Shown here: in pieces, positions 42,020-51,314 of the stretch
Layout: every line of letters begins with the position of its first letter
Numbering within the stretch: position 1 is the stretch's first letter
Assembly: GCA_018475625.1 (NCBI GenBank)
Contig: JAAKEZ010000004.1
Location: 101,943 to 165,942 of the forward strand
Direction of reading: 5' to 3'
DNA: 64,000 bases
Source: Candidatus Bathyarchaeota archaeon A05DMB-2
Lineage (GTDB): Archaea > Thermoproteota > Bathyarchaeia > Bathyarchaeales > Bathycorpusculaceae
The notes under the pieces: generated by a model
What the model was told of the DNA's origin: nothing
Database searches by the model: none
The model's input: the letters and a program-made list of their open reading frames with translations, nothing else
Position numbers and translations under genes: made by a program

Positions 42020-42841
42020 TCAACCTTGCCCCCATTTATAATCGTGTGTGTAACGTTCATGTGTGAGCCAGCCTACAATTAGGTTAAGATAAACGTTGAA
42101 GTTCCGAATCTTGGAACCATAGTTGGATGTCACGAAAACCCGAAACATGTTAAATGTAAGTGCAGCCAAGGAAGTGTACTTTATTTTGTGCATGTATGCG
42201 CCCATGATTCTTGCTCTTCTCAGAGTGTTTTCTTTTGATAGCAGGGGCTTGTGGTAATACCATACTGGCAAACTGTAGTAATTCCATCCTGAATCACGTA
42301 GAAACCATCCAAACAATATGTCTTCCAAAGCCCCAATATTCGTTGAAAATCCTTTGGCTGCTTCTGTTCTGACAAGGCATAGGCTGATTCCAAATCTGCC
42401 TTCGTTTTTCCTCACTTGTCTGTGGAACATCTCCGCCTGCAAAGAACCAATAACTATCGCTTTCTTCAACTTTGCATCGTTAACCACGGGCCTTTCTATA
42501 GGACTGCAGTAAACCGCCCCTATTCGCTTGTCTTGCAGGGAAAGCTTGTCTCTGTGCTCAATCATTTGCTCAAGCCAACGGTTGCTTGCCATGGCGTCGG
42601 AGTCTACCATGACGAACCATTCTCCTTTGGCATGGTGGCAAATCCATGTTCTCGCTTCGCCGAGGTTCGCTTTGAGGCTGACTGCTTTTGCTCCGAGTGA
42701 AGTTGCTATTTTTACAGTGGCGTCTGTTGACAGGTTATCGACTATGGTGATGTCAACGTCCATGCTTGTTTGTTTTAGTGATTGGATGCATTCTTTGATG
42801 GTTCTCTCGTTATCCCACGTTGGAATGAACACCTCAATCAT
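42020..42841 (-). CDS. Family 2 glycosyltransferase
   Basis: A 273-residue GT-A enzyme: VFIPTWDNERTIKECIQSL, TIVDNLSTDATVKIATSLGA, the DxD-like WFVMVDSDAMASNRWLEQMI and a C-terminal membrane-associating helix. It transfers a sugar from an activated donor onto a lipid or glycan. Neighbours include a sugar nucleotidyltransferase 800 bases away on the other strand, suggesting surface glycan work. Confidence 0.88.
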   Translation of the reverse strand: MIEVFIPTWDNERTIKECIQSLKQTSMDVDITIVDNLSTDATVKIATSLGAKAVSLKANLGEARTWICHHAKGEWFVMVDSDAMASNRWLEQMIEHRDKLSLQDKRIGAVYCSPIERPVVNDAKLKKAIVIGSLQAEMFHRQVRKNEGRFGISLCLVRTEAAKGFSTNIGALEDILFGWFLRDSGWNYYSLPVWYYHKPLLSKENTLRRARIMGAYMHKIKYTSLAALTFNMFRVFVTSNYGSKIRNFNVYLNLIVGWLTHERYTHDYKWGQG

Positions 42842-43061
42842 GAGTCGACACCGTATTTTGTGAAGACTTGGATATCCCCTGTAATTAAATTAAACGATTT
42901 CAAATATTACCATCACCCTTACAACCTTTTGTCGAAGGCTTTATGTAAATTACAGTTTTATAATTATGGTATAATTTTGCTCCAGAATTATTTCCAAGTC
43001 CATTTCTTGAAAATGCGCACGATTTTTAAGTAACATTAAAGTATTATGAAGGAAGTTTGCC

Positions 43062-43517
43062 ATGGACACGGAAAAGAATTCTTGGGCTTCATCCTGTAAG
43101 CAGAAAGGTCAGAGAGTCGTAAGAGCGTTATGGTTTACTGCAGGCACAATTTGTGTATTTTTAGGTGCCATTGGCATTGTGCTTCCAATTTTGCCAACCA
43201 CTCCCTTCCTGTTGGCTGCCGCGGCTTGCTATTATAAAAGCTCGCCGAGGATGCACCATTGGCTGCTGAACAACAAGTGGTTTGGAGAGTATATAAGAAA
43301 CTACAAAGAAGGCAAGGGGCTCACGGTTAAAACTAAAGTGACAGCCATGTCGGTCCTTTGGGTAACAATAGGTTTCTCGACAATATTCATGTTAGACCGC
43401 TTACTTCCCGCTCAACTGGTTCTGCCGATGCAGCTTACCATGGTAGCTGTCGCGGCTGCCGTGAGCATCCACATAGTTAGATTGCCGACGTTCAAAAAAG
43501 CAACGTCATCCTCTTAA
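43062..43517 (+). CDS. DUF454 (YbaN-like) membrane protein
   Basis: A 151-residue protein with an amphipathic start, then GTICVFLGAIGIVLPILPTT, PFLLAAAACYYKSSPRMHHW and NNKWFGEYIRNYKEGKGL, the DUF454 signature, and two more hydrophobic segments. Role unknown. A promoter-like AT-rich element precedes ATG 43062. Confidence 0.85.
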   Translation: MDTEKNSWASSCKQKGQRVVRALWFTAGTICVFLGAIGIVLPILPTTPFLLAAAACYYKSSPRMHHWLLNNKWFGEYIRNYKEGKGLTVKTKVTAMSVLWVTIGFSTIFMLDRLLPAQLVLPMQLTMVAVAAAVSIHIVRLPTFKKATSSS

Positions 43518-43637
43518 CGACAGGTTTCAAAGAAGCGCAAAATTCGCCTCTGTTTTTTAGTCCAGCAAACATTTTTTTGAAAAGGTTAATACGTTCGGGA
43601 TTAGATAGTTAGGTAAACATGTTTATGGTGGACTGTT

Positions 43638-44933
43638 TTGGGCGCCAATTATGCTCCTCTCGTAGCTGATAACTACTCTCCGGAGAGGCTGCGTGTCATA
43701 ATCCCCGTGGGCGGAAGAGCAACGCGGCTTCTCCCTCTTACCGCAGAAACCAGCAAAGCCTGCCTCAGGTTCTTGAACAGACCGCTAGTGGAATTCTCGC
43801 TCCTGTCGCTTGCCAGTCAGGGCATAAGGAACTTCATTTTCGGAGTGAAGGGCTACACGAACTACCGGGACCTATACGATTATTTCGAGTCTGGTATCGG
43901 CTTCAGCGTACGGTACAACATCAAACCCAGAGTTCACATAAAATATCAGCCGAACGTGGAGGACTATGGAAGCGCCGACTCAGCGAGAATCAACATGGAA
44001 TACTACGACATAAAACATCCCGTTTTCGCAGTGCAAGGCGACAACATCTTTGATATCAACGTGAAAGACCTCATCGGATTCCACCGACAGAAAGGCGCCG
44101 TCATGACCATAGTGCTCCGTGAAGTGCAGAACGTTGAGGGCTTAGGCATCGCAGACATCGACAAATCCGGTTGCATCCGCAGGTTCGTCGAGAAGCCCAT
44201 GCCTAAAGACGCTCCATCTAACCTTGCAAACACCGGATTATATCTGATTTCTCCTGAAATAAGGAAGATTTTCAAGGAAAAAGGAGTGAAGCAGATAATC
44301 GAGGAGAAACACCGCTTAGACTTTGGCTACGACTTCATCCCCTACGTTATAGAGGCAGGATACCCAGTTTACGGTTACAAGCTGAAGGGAAGCTGGTTTG
44401 ATGTGGGTACACCCAGAAACTACTTGGAAGCCATGAAAGACATGCTGAACGGCTGCTTCTCCAAGCTCGCAGACTTTGGTGGGCGAATAAGCGAAGACAA
44501 GCAGATTTGGATATTGGGCGAAAGCAACGAGGCAGAGAGGCGGAGGGAAGAAATCGTGCGTAAAGTTAAGCAGGGCAGAATAGAGCTAAAAGGCGCCGTG
44601 CTTATCGGTAGGCACTGTGAAATAGGCGACGGCGCAAAAATAGTGAGCTCCTGTATCGAAAACTACACGAGAATCGGCAAAAACGCCGTTATCGAGAACT
44701 CCGCCATCATGGACAGAGCCACCATAGGCGAAAACGCCGAGATTTTAGACAGCATAATCGGCAGACACGCAGTTATCCACTCAAGCCAACGCAAACCGAC
44801 TAGAATCAGCGCCGTCTCAGTGGTAAGCGACGACGTGTCAATTGCAGAAGGAAGCATACTTGCAGCAGCAAAAATCTACCCTCATCAAAACGTACGGGGC
44901 GAGTTCCAAAACCAAACCCTTATGCCGAGCTAA
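43638..44933 (+). CDS. Sugar-1-phosphate nucleotidyltransferase with left-handed beta-helix
   Basis: A 431-residue protein from TTG 43638, with GGTGG six bases upstream. The N-terminal domain has IIPVGGRATRLLPLTAETSK, the nucleotide loop and catalytic Arg/Lys, then FAVQGDNIFDINVKDLIGFH and RRFVEKPMPKDAPSNLANTG. The C-terminal part has hexapeptide repeats (LIGRHCEIGDGAKI, TRIGKNAVIENSAI, ATIGENAEILDSII) typical of UDP/GDP/dTDP-sugar pyrophosphorylases that form trimers or dimers. The exact NTP and sugar cannot be read. It may serve the nearby glycosyltransferases. Confidence 0.9.
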   Translation: MGANYAPLVADNYSPERLRVIIPVGGRATRLLPLTAETSKACLRFLNRPLVEFSLLSLASQGIRNFIFGVKGYTNYRDLYDYFESGIGFSVRYNIKPRVHIKYQPNVEDYGSADSARINMEYYDIKHPVFAVQGDNIFDINVKDLIGFHRQKGAVMTIVLREVQNVEGLGIADIDKSGCIRRFVEKPMPKDAPSNLANTGLYLISPEIRKIFKEKGVKQIIEEKHRLDFGYDFIPYVIEAGYPVYGYKLKGSWFDVGTPRNYLEAMKDMLNGCFSKLADFGGRISEDKQIWILGESNEAERRREEIVRKVKQGRIELKGAVLIGRHCEIGDGAKIVSSCIENYTRIGKNAVIENSAIMDRATIGENAEILDSIIGRHAVIHSSQRKPTRISAVSVVSDDVSIAEGSILAAAKIYPHQNVRGEFQNQTLMPS

Positions 44934-45484
44934 GCCCTAAACCACTTAAACATCAAATACCGCGTTTCCCCAGCAGCCAAGTCTGGAACGGCGATTATGA
45001 ACCGTTTCCGCACCGTCGTCGCCAATCTGCCAGCCTTAACGATTTCCGTCGCCGAAATATCCGCTCCCGCAGCTTTTACGGACACCATGTATGGCGCGTG
45101 TTCCACGCCTGGACCGTACTTGTAAACCGCGAAGTCGCAGCCGAACTTTATGCCTGGCGTGACGATTAATCCGCTGTCCCGCAAGTCACGGTACACGGCG
45201 TATTTCTCGTCGAACTCCTCGTATAACTGCTTGGCTTTCTGTTTAAGCTTCTTCAGCCCAACTTTACGCTTCTCTGGTCCCTCGAAGATTGCCACCTTCT
45301 TCTTTTCAGCCAAGTATAAGCCTTCCATCAAATCCAGCAGCAGCGGCACTTTGAATTCGGGAATCTTGGGCTTTGCAATTCCCAGAGGCTTGCCGTAATA
45401 TCCAGTCTTGTACAGTTCCGAACCTTCTGCGGAGTCCCAGACCACAAGAAAATTCTCGATTAATTCAACCTTGATTGACGCCAT
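44930..45484 (-). CDS. endA: tRNA-splicing endonuclease
   Basis: EndA cuts tRNA introns at bulge-helix-bulge folds. The 184-residue subunit has the catalytic Tyr in YRDLRDSGLIVTPGIKFGCD, then FAVYKYGPGVEHAPYMVSV with the His, and KRFIIAVPDLAAGETRYLMF with the Lys. The length fits the homotetramer type. It is convergent with the nucleotidyltransferase, overlapping by four bases. Confidence 0.95.
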   Translation of the reverse strand: MASIKVELIENFLVVWDSAEGSELYKTGYYGKPLGIAKPKIPEFKVPLLLDLMEGLYLAEKKKVAIFEGPEKRKVGLKKLKQKAKQLYEEFDEKYAVYRDLRDSGLIVTPGIKFGCDFAVYKYGPGVEHAPYMVSVKAAGADISATEIVKAGRLATTVRKRFIIAVPDLAAGETRYLMFKWFRA

Positions 45485-45504
45485 GGCGGTTTTCCGTCTC
45501 TCTT

Positions 45505-46164
45505 CTACATTATTAACGAAAGCATCCTGGCAGTGTCCGCGGCGTCTTCAGCCTTGTCTGCGGAGTTCTCCAAAAGCTGAAGAATGTCCCTTAAGAGCAG
45601 CAGCACTGGGAGGTCAAGTTTGCTGACGAGAACCTTTATCATGAGCGCACGGTAATGGTCGTCCACGATTCTTTCAGCGATTTCAACGTCTTTAGCCTTT
45701 TCCAAGGTTTTCGTTGAGCCGTAGCTCAGAACCATCATAGTCTCCCTCAGCTTCAGCACCGAGTCAAGAACCGCCTCTGAAAGCTTCAACAGGTCCTTCT
45801 TTATGTCGCTGGGAACGCTCCAGTTATGTTCCATAATTTCGATGAGGTAGTGGGCGACTCCTTCGGAAAAGTCCGCTATCTCACTTGACTGGTTCGTGAA
45901 CCTCAAAAAGTCTTCCCTGCTGATCAGAATGGCGCCGATTTCGGCAAGTTCCTGAGAAACCATCCGGCGCGCTTTGATGACTTCTTCTTCGCCTTTTCGG
46001 ATTTCACTGAACAGCTGTCGCGCTGCTTCTTTGTCGCCGCTTGCGAAGTGCTCAACCATCTGCGGAATCTTTCTCGTGAGGTCTACAACCTTGCGTAGGT
46101 TATCTTGGCAAGCGTTCAAAGCTCTGCGTTTCACACGTTCTTCTGTTTCCGCCGGAAGTACCAA
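45505..46164 (-). CDS. DUF47 (PhoU-like) protein
   Basis: A 219-residue helical protein related to PhoU: EERVKRRALNACQDNLRKVV, EEVIKARRMVSQELAEIGAI, FTNQSSEIADFSEGVAHYL and DILQLLENSADKAEDAADTA. Members of DUF47 are often next to phosphate permeases (PitA) and regulate them, but no pit gene is here. It could form an operon with endA (20 bases between). Confidence 0.9.
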   Translation of the reverse strand: MVLPAETEERVKRRALNACQDNLRKVVDLTRKIPQMVEHFASGDKEAARQLFSEIRKGEEEVIKARRMVSQELAEIGAILISREDFLRFTNQSSEIADFSEGVAHYLIEIMEHNWSVPSDIKKDLLKLSEAVLDSVLKLRETMMVLSYGSTKTLEKAKDVEIAERIVDDHYRALMIKVLVSKLDLPVLLLLRDILQLLENSADKAEDAADTARMLSLIM

Positions 46165-46232
46165 ACGGTTCCCTCACCATAATCAACGTTAGGTTTCTAA
46201 CTTGTAGTGTGCGAGTGCATTAAAAAACCTAA

Positions 46233-48026
46233 CTACTTAGCAGGCAGCAAAGTGCCCAAGTCTTCAAAGTCTATTTTTCCTTGGAAATACCTGTGTAGTA
46301 GCTCGGGCAAGTCGTTGAGGCTGCTCCTGACCTGTCTCCATGAGTCGCGGTCGCGAATCGTGACCGTGTTATCGCTGAGTGTATCGTAATCTATCGTGAT
46401 GCCGAGGGGAACGCCTGCTTCGTCTGCACGTGCGTATCTTCTGCCGATGGAACCTGTCTCGTCGAACTCCGCCATGAACCCTTCATTTGCAAGCAGCCTG
46501 TGTACTTCTCGCGCCTTTTCCACCAAGCCGTCTTTGCTGACCAGCGGGTAAACGCCGACCTGTATGGGCGCGATGCTTCTTGGAAAGCTCATGACTACTC
46601 GGTCGTCCTTCACGCCGTAAGCGTATTCTAACGCCGCGTAGAAGAGTCTGTCGCAGCCGAAACTGGGCTCCACGACATGCGGGATGAAGCGGGTACCGCG
46701 CACCACGGTTTTCTGCTTGCTGGCATCAACATACTCGGGCAGTATCTTGTAGTCTTCAACCATGTAGAAACCCTGTTTCTCCAGCGACGCCGCAACCTCT
46801 TCGGTGGGCGCCTTTTGGAGGAGTTCGGCGACTTTGGCGGCTTCCTTCTTGAAGACGGGGCCAAGCTTTGCCATTATAGGCTTCAACACTATTTCTTCTT
46901 TTTCCACGGGCGTCTTGTATTCTTTGTAGACGTGCATGTCCACGCCGCTGGCTTTCATGTGGCAGCTTAGGTCGAAGTCGGTGCGGTACGCGTGTCCCGA
47001 AACCTCTATCCAGCCCCACCTGTCCACGTACACTTCTTGGTCGAAGCTCTGGCTTGCGTAGTGGGCTTTTTCCCACTGGGTTTTTTCGATGAAACGCTGT
47101 TTTTCTGCGGGGACGCCGATTTCCGTTAACAGCTTTTTAGCCATTGCCATGAAAAAGGCTTGCCACTCCGAGCGAATTAGCTGCTTAGCCACTGCTTCTT
47201 TAACGGTTACGTGGATTGTTTTCTCGGAACATTTGAGTCTTTCCTCGGCAAGATAAAGTCGCAGCGTTTCGTTTTCCACATCCTTCAGTAGGCAGCAGTC
47301 TGTTTCTTCAGGGTCGAAGAAAAACTCTAAGTCGGCTATGGTGAACTCGCGGAGCCTTATAAGTCCCTGCCGCGGCGAAATCTCGTTTCTCAACGCGTGC
47401 CCAATCTGGATTACCCCAAAGGGCAGCTTCTCCCGCGCCACTGCGTACAAGCGATTGAACTCCACGAAAATGCCCTGCGCTGCTTCCGGTCTTCCATAGC
47501 CAACAGCGCCAGAGTAAGGACCTATGGTAGTTTCGAACATGGTTAAGAACTGCTGGGGCGCGTTAAAACCACCGCCGCAGTCTGGGCACTTGAGCCCATT
47601 TTCCTCGATTGCCTTGCGTATCTCGTCGAGGCTCATTTTTTCGGCTTCAGTTGAGCTTATTTTCGCATATTCCTCCAGTAGGTGGTCTGCGCGGAAGCGC
47701 TTGTGGCACTTGGAGCATTCAACCATGGGCTCCTTGAAGTGGTCTACGTGACCTGAGGCTTCAAAGACTTTGCCTGGCGTGATGACGGATGATTCGATTT
47801 CGAGGATGCCGAGTTTGGTGATGAAGAGTTCGCGGAGTTTGGCTTCGATGTTCTGCTTCAGCCTCGAGCCGAGGGGACCGTAAGTGACGAAGCCTCCTGC
47901 GCCGCCGTAAATCTCGTATGACTGCCAGAAGAAGCCTCGGCGGCGGGCTAACTCGTTGACCGCGGTGAATTTGTCCTGTTTAGCTTCGTTGTCCAATGTA
48001 AATCTACCCTTTTTTAGGGTAAGCAT
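46233..48026 (-). CDS. glyS: Glycine-tRNA ligase
   Basis: A 597-residue class II glycyl-tRNA synthetase of the archaeal/eukaryotic alpha2 type. Visible parts: motif 1 region RRRGFFWQSYEIYGGAGGFV, the zinc-like CSKCHKRF and CPDCGGGFN inserted pair, motif 2 IQIGHALRNEISPRQGLIRL with REFTIADLEFFF, motif 3 PSFGCDRLFYAALEYA, and the anticodon-binding domain IQVGVYPLVSKDGLVEKARE. The first in-frame start is ATG 48026 just after a small hairpin CCCTAAAAAAGGG; a TTG codon start near 47997 is also possible. Confidence 0.97.
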   Translation of the reverse strand: MLTLKKGRFTLDNEAKQDKFTAVNELARRRGFFWQSYEIYGGAGGFVTYGPLGSRLKQNIEAKLRELFITKLGILEIESSVITPGKVFEASGHVDHFKEPMVECSKCHKRFRADHLLEEYAKISSTEAEKMSLDEIRKAIEENGLKCPDCGGGFNAPQQFLTMFETTIGPYSGAVGYGRPEAAQGIFVEFNRLYAVAREKLPFGVIQIGHALRNEISPRQGLIRLREFTIADLEFFFDPEETDCCLLKDVENETLRLYLAEERLKCSEKTIHVTVKEAVAKQLIRSEWQAFFMAMAKKLLTEIGVPAEKQRFIEKTQWEKAHYASQSFDQEVYVDRWGWIEVSGHAYRTDFDLSCHMKASGVDMHVYKEYKTPVEKEEIVLKPIMAKLGPVFKKEAAKVAELLQKAPTEEVAASLEKQGFYMVEDYKILPEYVDASKQKTVVRGTRFIPHVVEPSFGCDRLFYAALEYAYGVKDDRVVMSFPRSIAPIQVGVYPLVSKDGLVEKAREVHRLLANEGFMAEFDETGSIGRRYARADEAGVPLGITIDYDTLSDNTVTIRDRDSWRQVRSSLNDLPELLHRYFQGKIDFEDLGTLLPAK

Positions 48027-48085
48027 CGCCTAGGGATTAAAGTGTTGCTCTGCGAAACATCCGTTTTGCTTTTGCTCTTAGCGCT

Positions 48086-48380
48086 TTGGCTGAAACCACT
48101 TATCACGAGGACAAGGTGCATCTTCCCAAGGAAGTGCGAGAGAAACTATGTATAGTGAAGGTGATGTACTGCATATTGAAGGGTCGATAAGGGCGTAGCG
48201 AGAATAAGCGTTGTTCGCGGTTGCCATGATAGTAACTGGGTCTCCGAAAAGCTGGATAAACCCCCAAATTTGGGAAAACTGCAGGGGAAGCTTCTTGAGA
48301 AGAGATTTGTAAAAATATTATTTATGAAGGCTAAGAATCGGTGTTTCGCGCGCGCTGAAAGTTCTACACAAGTCATTTAA
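48086..48380 (+). pseudogene. AbrB-family gene with two one-base deletions
   Basis: Three plus-strand frames join into one AbrB-type protein: AETTYHEDKVHLPKEVREKL from TTG 48086; then GDVLHIE; then VDKGVARISVVRGCHDSNWV and on to EKLDKPPNLGKLQGKLLEKR with a stop at 48378-48380. Frame changes fall near 48155 and 48183; adding one base at each restores a continuous gene of about 98 codons. The first half is a clear swapped-hairpin DNA-binding domain. Its toxin partner, if any, is gone. Confidence 0.65.
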
Positions 48381-48409
48381 GCTAGAAATAAAAAAATAGT
48401 TACTTCGCG

Positions 48410-49798
48410 TTGGGTCTTAGTGTGAGAGACTGGTGCGCACAATGGAAACCGATGTTGAGTAAGCATAACATCGGGGGACTGCTGAGCCAGACTTACCCTC
48501 TCTTAGCTATCCTAATCGGCGTTGCACTTATCTCTATTACGATAGGTCCTTATCGAAGTCGCGATACGCAGCTGGAATTTAGAGTCGCCCAAGGGGTCCT
48601 CAAATGGGGCTATCCATATTTGGAAATTAAGGGCAACTTTTTTGACATGCCACCATTAGGATTCTATGCTGAAGCGCTTTTTTTTCTATTATTTGGCTCG
48701 ACCATGGAAAACGGGATTGCTTTGATTATGTTGTTCGGGCTAGCCAGCATCGTCGCAGTATACAAGCTGGGCAAGGAAGCATACGGTAAATCAACGGGGC
48801 TGTTTGCAGCTGCCTTCTTCGCTTTGGCTCCATGGCAACTTGTCCTCAGCCGAGCCTTCCTCATCGACGCGCAGTGCTTGTTTCTGAGCTTGGTTTATCT
48901 GTACTTTGGGATTCTGGCTATACGTAAAGACTCAGTTAAGCTTGCCCTTGTTTCAGGCATCTTCTTCGCTGCCTCCTTTCTCACCAAGCAATATGCCGTC
49001 TTCATGCTGATTCCATTACTGCTCTTATACGCCTACCGACGACCTAAAAACCCGAAACAAATACTCCTTCAGTTGGGCGCTTTCATCCTACCTGCAATTT
49101 GTTCTACTTTGTTGTGGTATCAAATCATCATGGGCAGAGGATTGCTTTACTTAGTTCAGCACGATGATTTCAGGTATTTAAACTCCCCAGAAGTGATTCC
49201 ATCCTACTCTTTTATCACCACTTTTCTGATAGATTATGGTTTAGGAGCCTTTTTCGTCGCTGCAGTTGTCTTTTCCTTGATGATTGGGTTGTTGTTTTGG
49301 AAGCGCTTTTCAAAACAGTCAGTTCTCTTTGACATAGTTTGTTTAGTAACGATATTATCTATTTTGGGTTTAAACATGTACTTGGGCGTAACCCTAAACC
49401 TTAAAGTACCATACACCAGCGCCATCAAATATAGTTATCAATCCTTGCCATTCTTCAGCTTGGCCGCAGCTTCATTAGCAAGCAAAAGCGCATCGTTGCT
49501 CAAATCATCCAAAAACAAATCGGGCAAATTGAAAAACGTTCTCTTATTTTCTGTAGGTTTAGTTGGGCTATTTCTCCTGGTGACGCCGATACTTGACAAC
49601 ATGAACACCGCGCACCAACTTACGAGGCTTCCATACCTGATTTTTAGGGTGCAGCCTGACCAGGATGTAGGGTATTCGTTCGTCGTCCTCTTCCAGACCA
49701 GTCAAAACAATATCTTGCCAGCCGCTCAGTTTTTAGGATTTATGATAATTTTATCTGGACTCCTGTGGGCAAGCAGGGCTTTCATATCGGACATTTAA
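48410..49798 (+). CDS. GT39-type membrane glycosyltransferase
   Basis: A 462-residue protein from TTG 48410 with about 11 membrane helices. The first outer loop has RSRDTQLEFRVAQGVLKWGY and PYLEIKGNFFDMPPLGFYAE, the Arg/Asp and Tyr/Glu positions of PMT/ArnT-like enzymes that use polyprenyl-phosphate sugars. Likely adds a mannose or related sugar to proteins or lipids at the membrane. Similarity is at fold and motif level. Confidence 0.85.
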   Translation: MGLSVRDWCAQWKPMLSKHNIGGLLSQTYPLLAILIGVALISITIGPYRSRDTQLEFRVAQGVLKWGYPYLEIKGNFFDMPPLGFYAEALFFLLFGSTMENGIALIMLFGLASIVAVYKLGKEAYGKSTGLFAAAFFALAPWQLVLSRAFLIDAQCLFLSLVYLYFGILAIRKDSVKLALVSGIFFAASFLTKQYAVFMLIPLLLLYAYRRPKNPKQILLQLGAFILPAICSTLLWYQIIMGRGLLYLVQHDDFRYLNSPEVIPSYSFITTFLIDYGLGAFFVAAVVFSLMIGLLFWKRFSKQSVLFDIVCLVTILSILGLNMYLGVTLNLKVPYTSAIKYSYQSLPFFSLAAASLASKSASLLKSSKNKSGKLKNVLLFSVGLVGLFLLVTPILDNMNTAHQLTRLPYLIFRVQPDQDVGYSFVVLFQTSQNNILPAAQFLGFMIILSGLLWASRAFISDI

Positions 49799-49933
49799 AC
49801 TTGCCACCGTTCTCCTCTTTTCTAGGAATCATAATTAATGCAGAAACTATAAGAAGCGATGTATTTTTCCAGGCAGCAGAGCAACATATAAAGCCGATTG
49901 GAAACCCAGAAAGCGTCCATAGAAACTGCTACG

Positions 49934-50164
49934 CTATTCAAGCGAGGGATGCTCTGCTATTCTCACATTTTGCATCCTGCCATCTTCATCTACAGCAAAC
50001 TCAAGCAACACACGGTCTTTGGCGTTTTCTTTGCCGTTAAATTCGGTTTGACAATGGCTACATTGAATATCGGACTCCAATTCGATGACGTACCATGAAG
50101 CGTCAACGTGGTAGTTGCCGCAGTTTGGGCAGCGCACCACTGCAACGTCCAGCCAAGTGCTCAC
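49934..50164 (-). CDS. Small zinc-ribbon protein
   Basis: From GTG 50164 the product is 76 residues with a two-CxxC ribbon: VVRCPNCGNYHVDASWYVIE and DIQCSHCQTEFNG, followed by KDRVLLEFAVDEDGRMQN. GGTGAG lies nine bases upstream and a TATA box (TTATAAAAGG, minus) at 50201-50210 puts transcription start just ahead, so the longer open frame to 50236 is not used. Role unknown; ribbons of this type bind DNA, RNA or protein. Confidence 0.75.
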   Translation of the reverse strand: MSTWLDVAVVRCPNCGNYHVDASWYVIELESDIQCSHCQTEFNGKENAKDRVLLEFAVDEDGRMQNVRIAEHPSLE

Positions 50165-50251
50165 AGTTTCATCCTCACCAAAAGCAGTAGAGTAGCGTAG
50201 CCTTTTATAAGGCAATCGTGAATAAGAAAAGCCCAAACAAGGTGTCGGAAG

Positions 50252-51313
50252 ATGCCAACGGTAAAAGTTGCGTTAATCGGCGTGGGAAACTGCGCTTCAG
50301 CCTTCGTTCAAGGCTTACGCTTCTACGGGAAATTCTCGAAAGATGAAGAATGCGTGGGGCTTCGCAACCCAAGACTGGGCGGTTTGACGCCCCGGGACAT
50401 TCTGGTGGTTGCAGCCTTCGATGTTGATGAACGGAAAGTTGAGAAAGATTTGGCGGAAGCAATTTTCGCGGAGCCAAACAACGCGCCAAAAGTCACCGAG
50501 GTCCCCTCAACCGGCGTCATAGTCAGGAAAGGTCCGCTGATGGATGGCGTAGGCAAATCTGCCCAAACCCTCGTGCAGGTCAGCGCTAACCCCGACGCGA
50601 ACGTGGCGCAGGTTCTGAAGGAGTCGAGCGCCGAGGTTGCGGTTAATCTGCTTCCAAGCGGTGCCGCAGAGGCTTCCAGATGGTATGCTGAGCAAGCGCT
50701 TGCTGCGGGTTGCGCCTTCGTTAACGCCACGCCAAACTTCATCGCCAGCGATGCAGCTTGGGTTAAACGGTTCGAGGCGGCAGGTCTGCCTCTTGCGGGC
50801 GATGACTTGGTGGACCAGGCGGGGTCAACTGCGCTACATAAGACGCTGCTGAAGCTGCTATCAGACAGCGGCGTGAAGATTACGGAAACCTATCAGCTTG
50901 ACGTGGGCGGCGGAACCGAATCGATGGATACACTGGACCGTACGCGGGAAGCCAAACGCATCATTAAAACCCAGTCCGTCGCGTCATCGTTGCCGTACAA
51001 GACCGAGGTGGTGGCGGGCTCAACGGACTACGTGGATTTCCTCAGGAACAAGCGTGACAGCTACTTCTGGGTAAGCGGCACCTACTTCTGCAACGCACCG
51101 TTCCAGATTGACCTGAAGTTCAGCACGGTTGATGCTCCGAACGCGGGCAGCGTCCTCTTCGACGTGGTGCGCGCCATGAAGCTGGCGTTAGATAGGAAAC
51201 TGAAAGGTGCAGTGGTGCCTGTTTGTGCTTACGGGTTCAAGCGACCGCCACAAATGATGGCCCTTGAAACGGCTGAGAGCGCGTTCAAAACGTTCATAGC
51301 CGACAGCACCTAA
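50252..51313 (+). CDS. ino1: Myo-inositol-1-phosphate synthase
   Basis: The enzyme turns glucose-6-phosphate into inositol-1-phosphate with NAD. The 353-residue protein has a Rossmann start VKVALIGVGNCASAFVQGL, AEVAVNLLPSGAAEASRWYA, AFVNATPNFIASDAAWVKRF, then GDDLVDQAGSTALHKTLLKL and YQLDVGGGTESMDTLDRTRE with the catalytic Lys/Asp residues, and ends KGAVVPVCAYGFKRPPQMM. Inositol is a head group of archaeal lipids, so it links to egsA and the UbiA enzyme. The next gene, on the other strand, makes sugar-phosphate isomers. Confidence 0.96.
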   Translation: MPTVKVALIGVGNCASAFVQGLRFYGKFSKDEECVGLRNPRLGGLTPRDILVVAAFDVDERKVEKDLAEAIFAEPNNAPKVTEVPSTGVIVRKGPLMDGVGKSAQTLVQVSANPDANVAQVLKESSAEVAVNLLPSGAAEASRWYAEQALAAGCAFVNATPNFIASDAAWVKRFEAAGLPLAGDDLVDQAGSTALHKTLLKLLSDSGVKITETYQLDVGGGTESMDTLDRTREAKRIIKTQSVASSLPYKTEVVAGSTDYVDFLRNKRDSYFWVSGTYFCNAPFQIDLKFSTVDAPNAGSVLFDVVRAMKLALDRKLKGAVVPVCAYGFKRPPQMMALETAESAFKTFIADST

Positions 51314-51314
51314 G

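Noticed and set aside
40802..43655. Exact 15-mer GGCGCCAATTATGCT at 40802 and 43641
   Set aside because: About two chance 15-mer pairs are expected in a window of this size; flanks do not extend the match.
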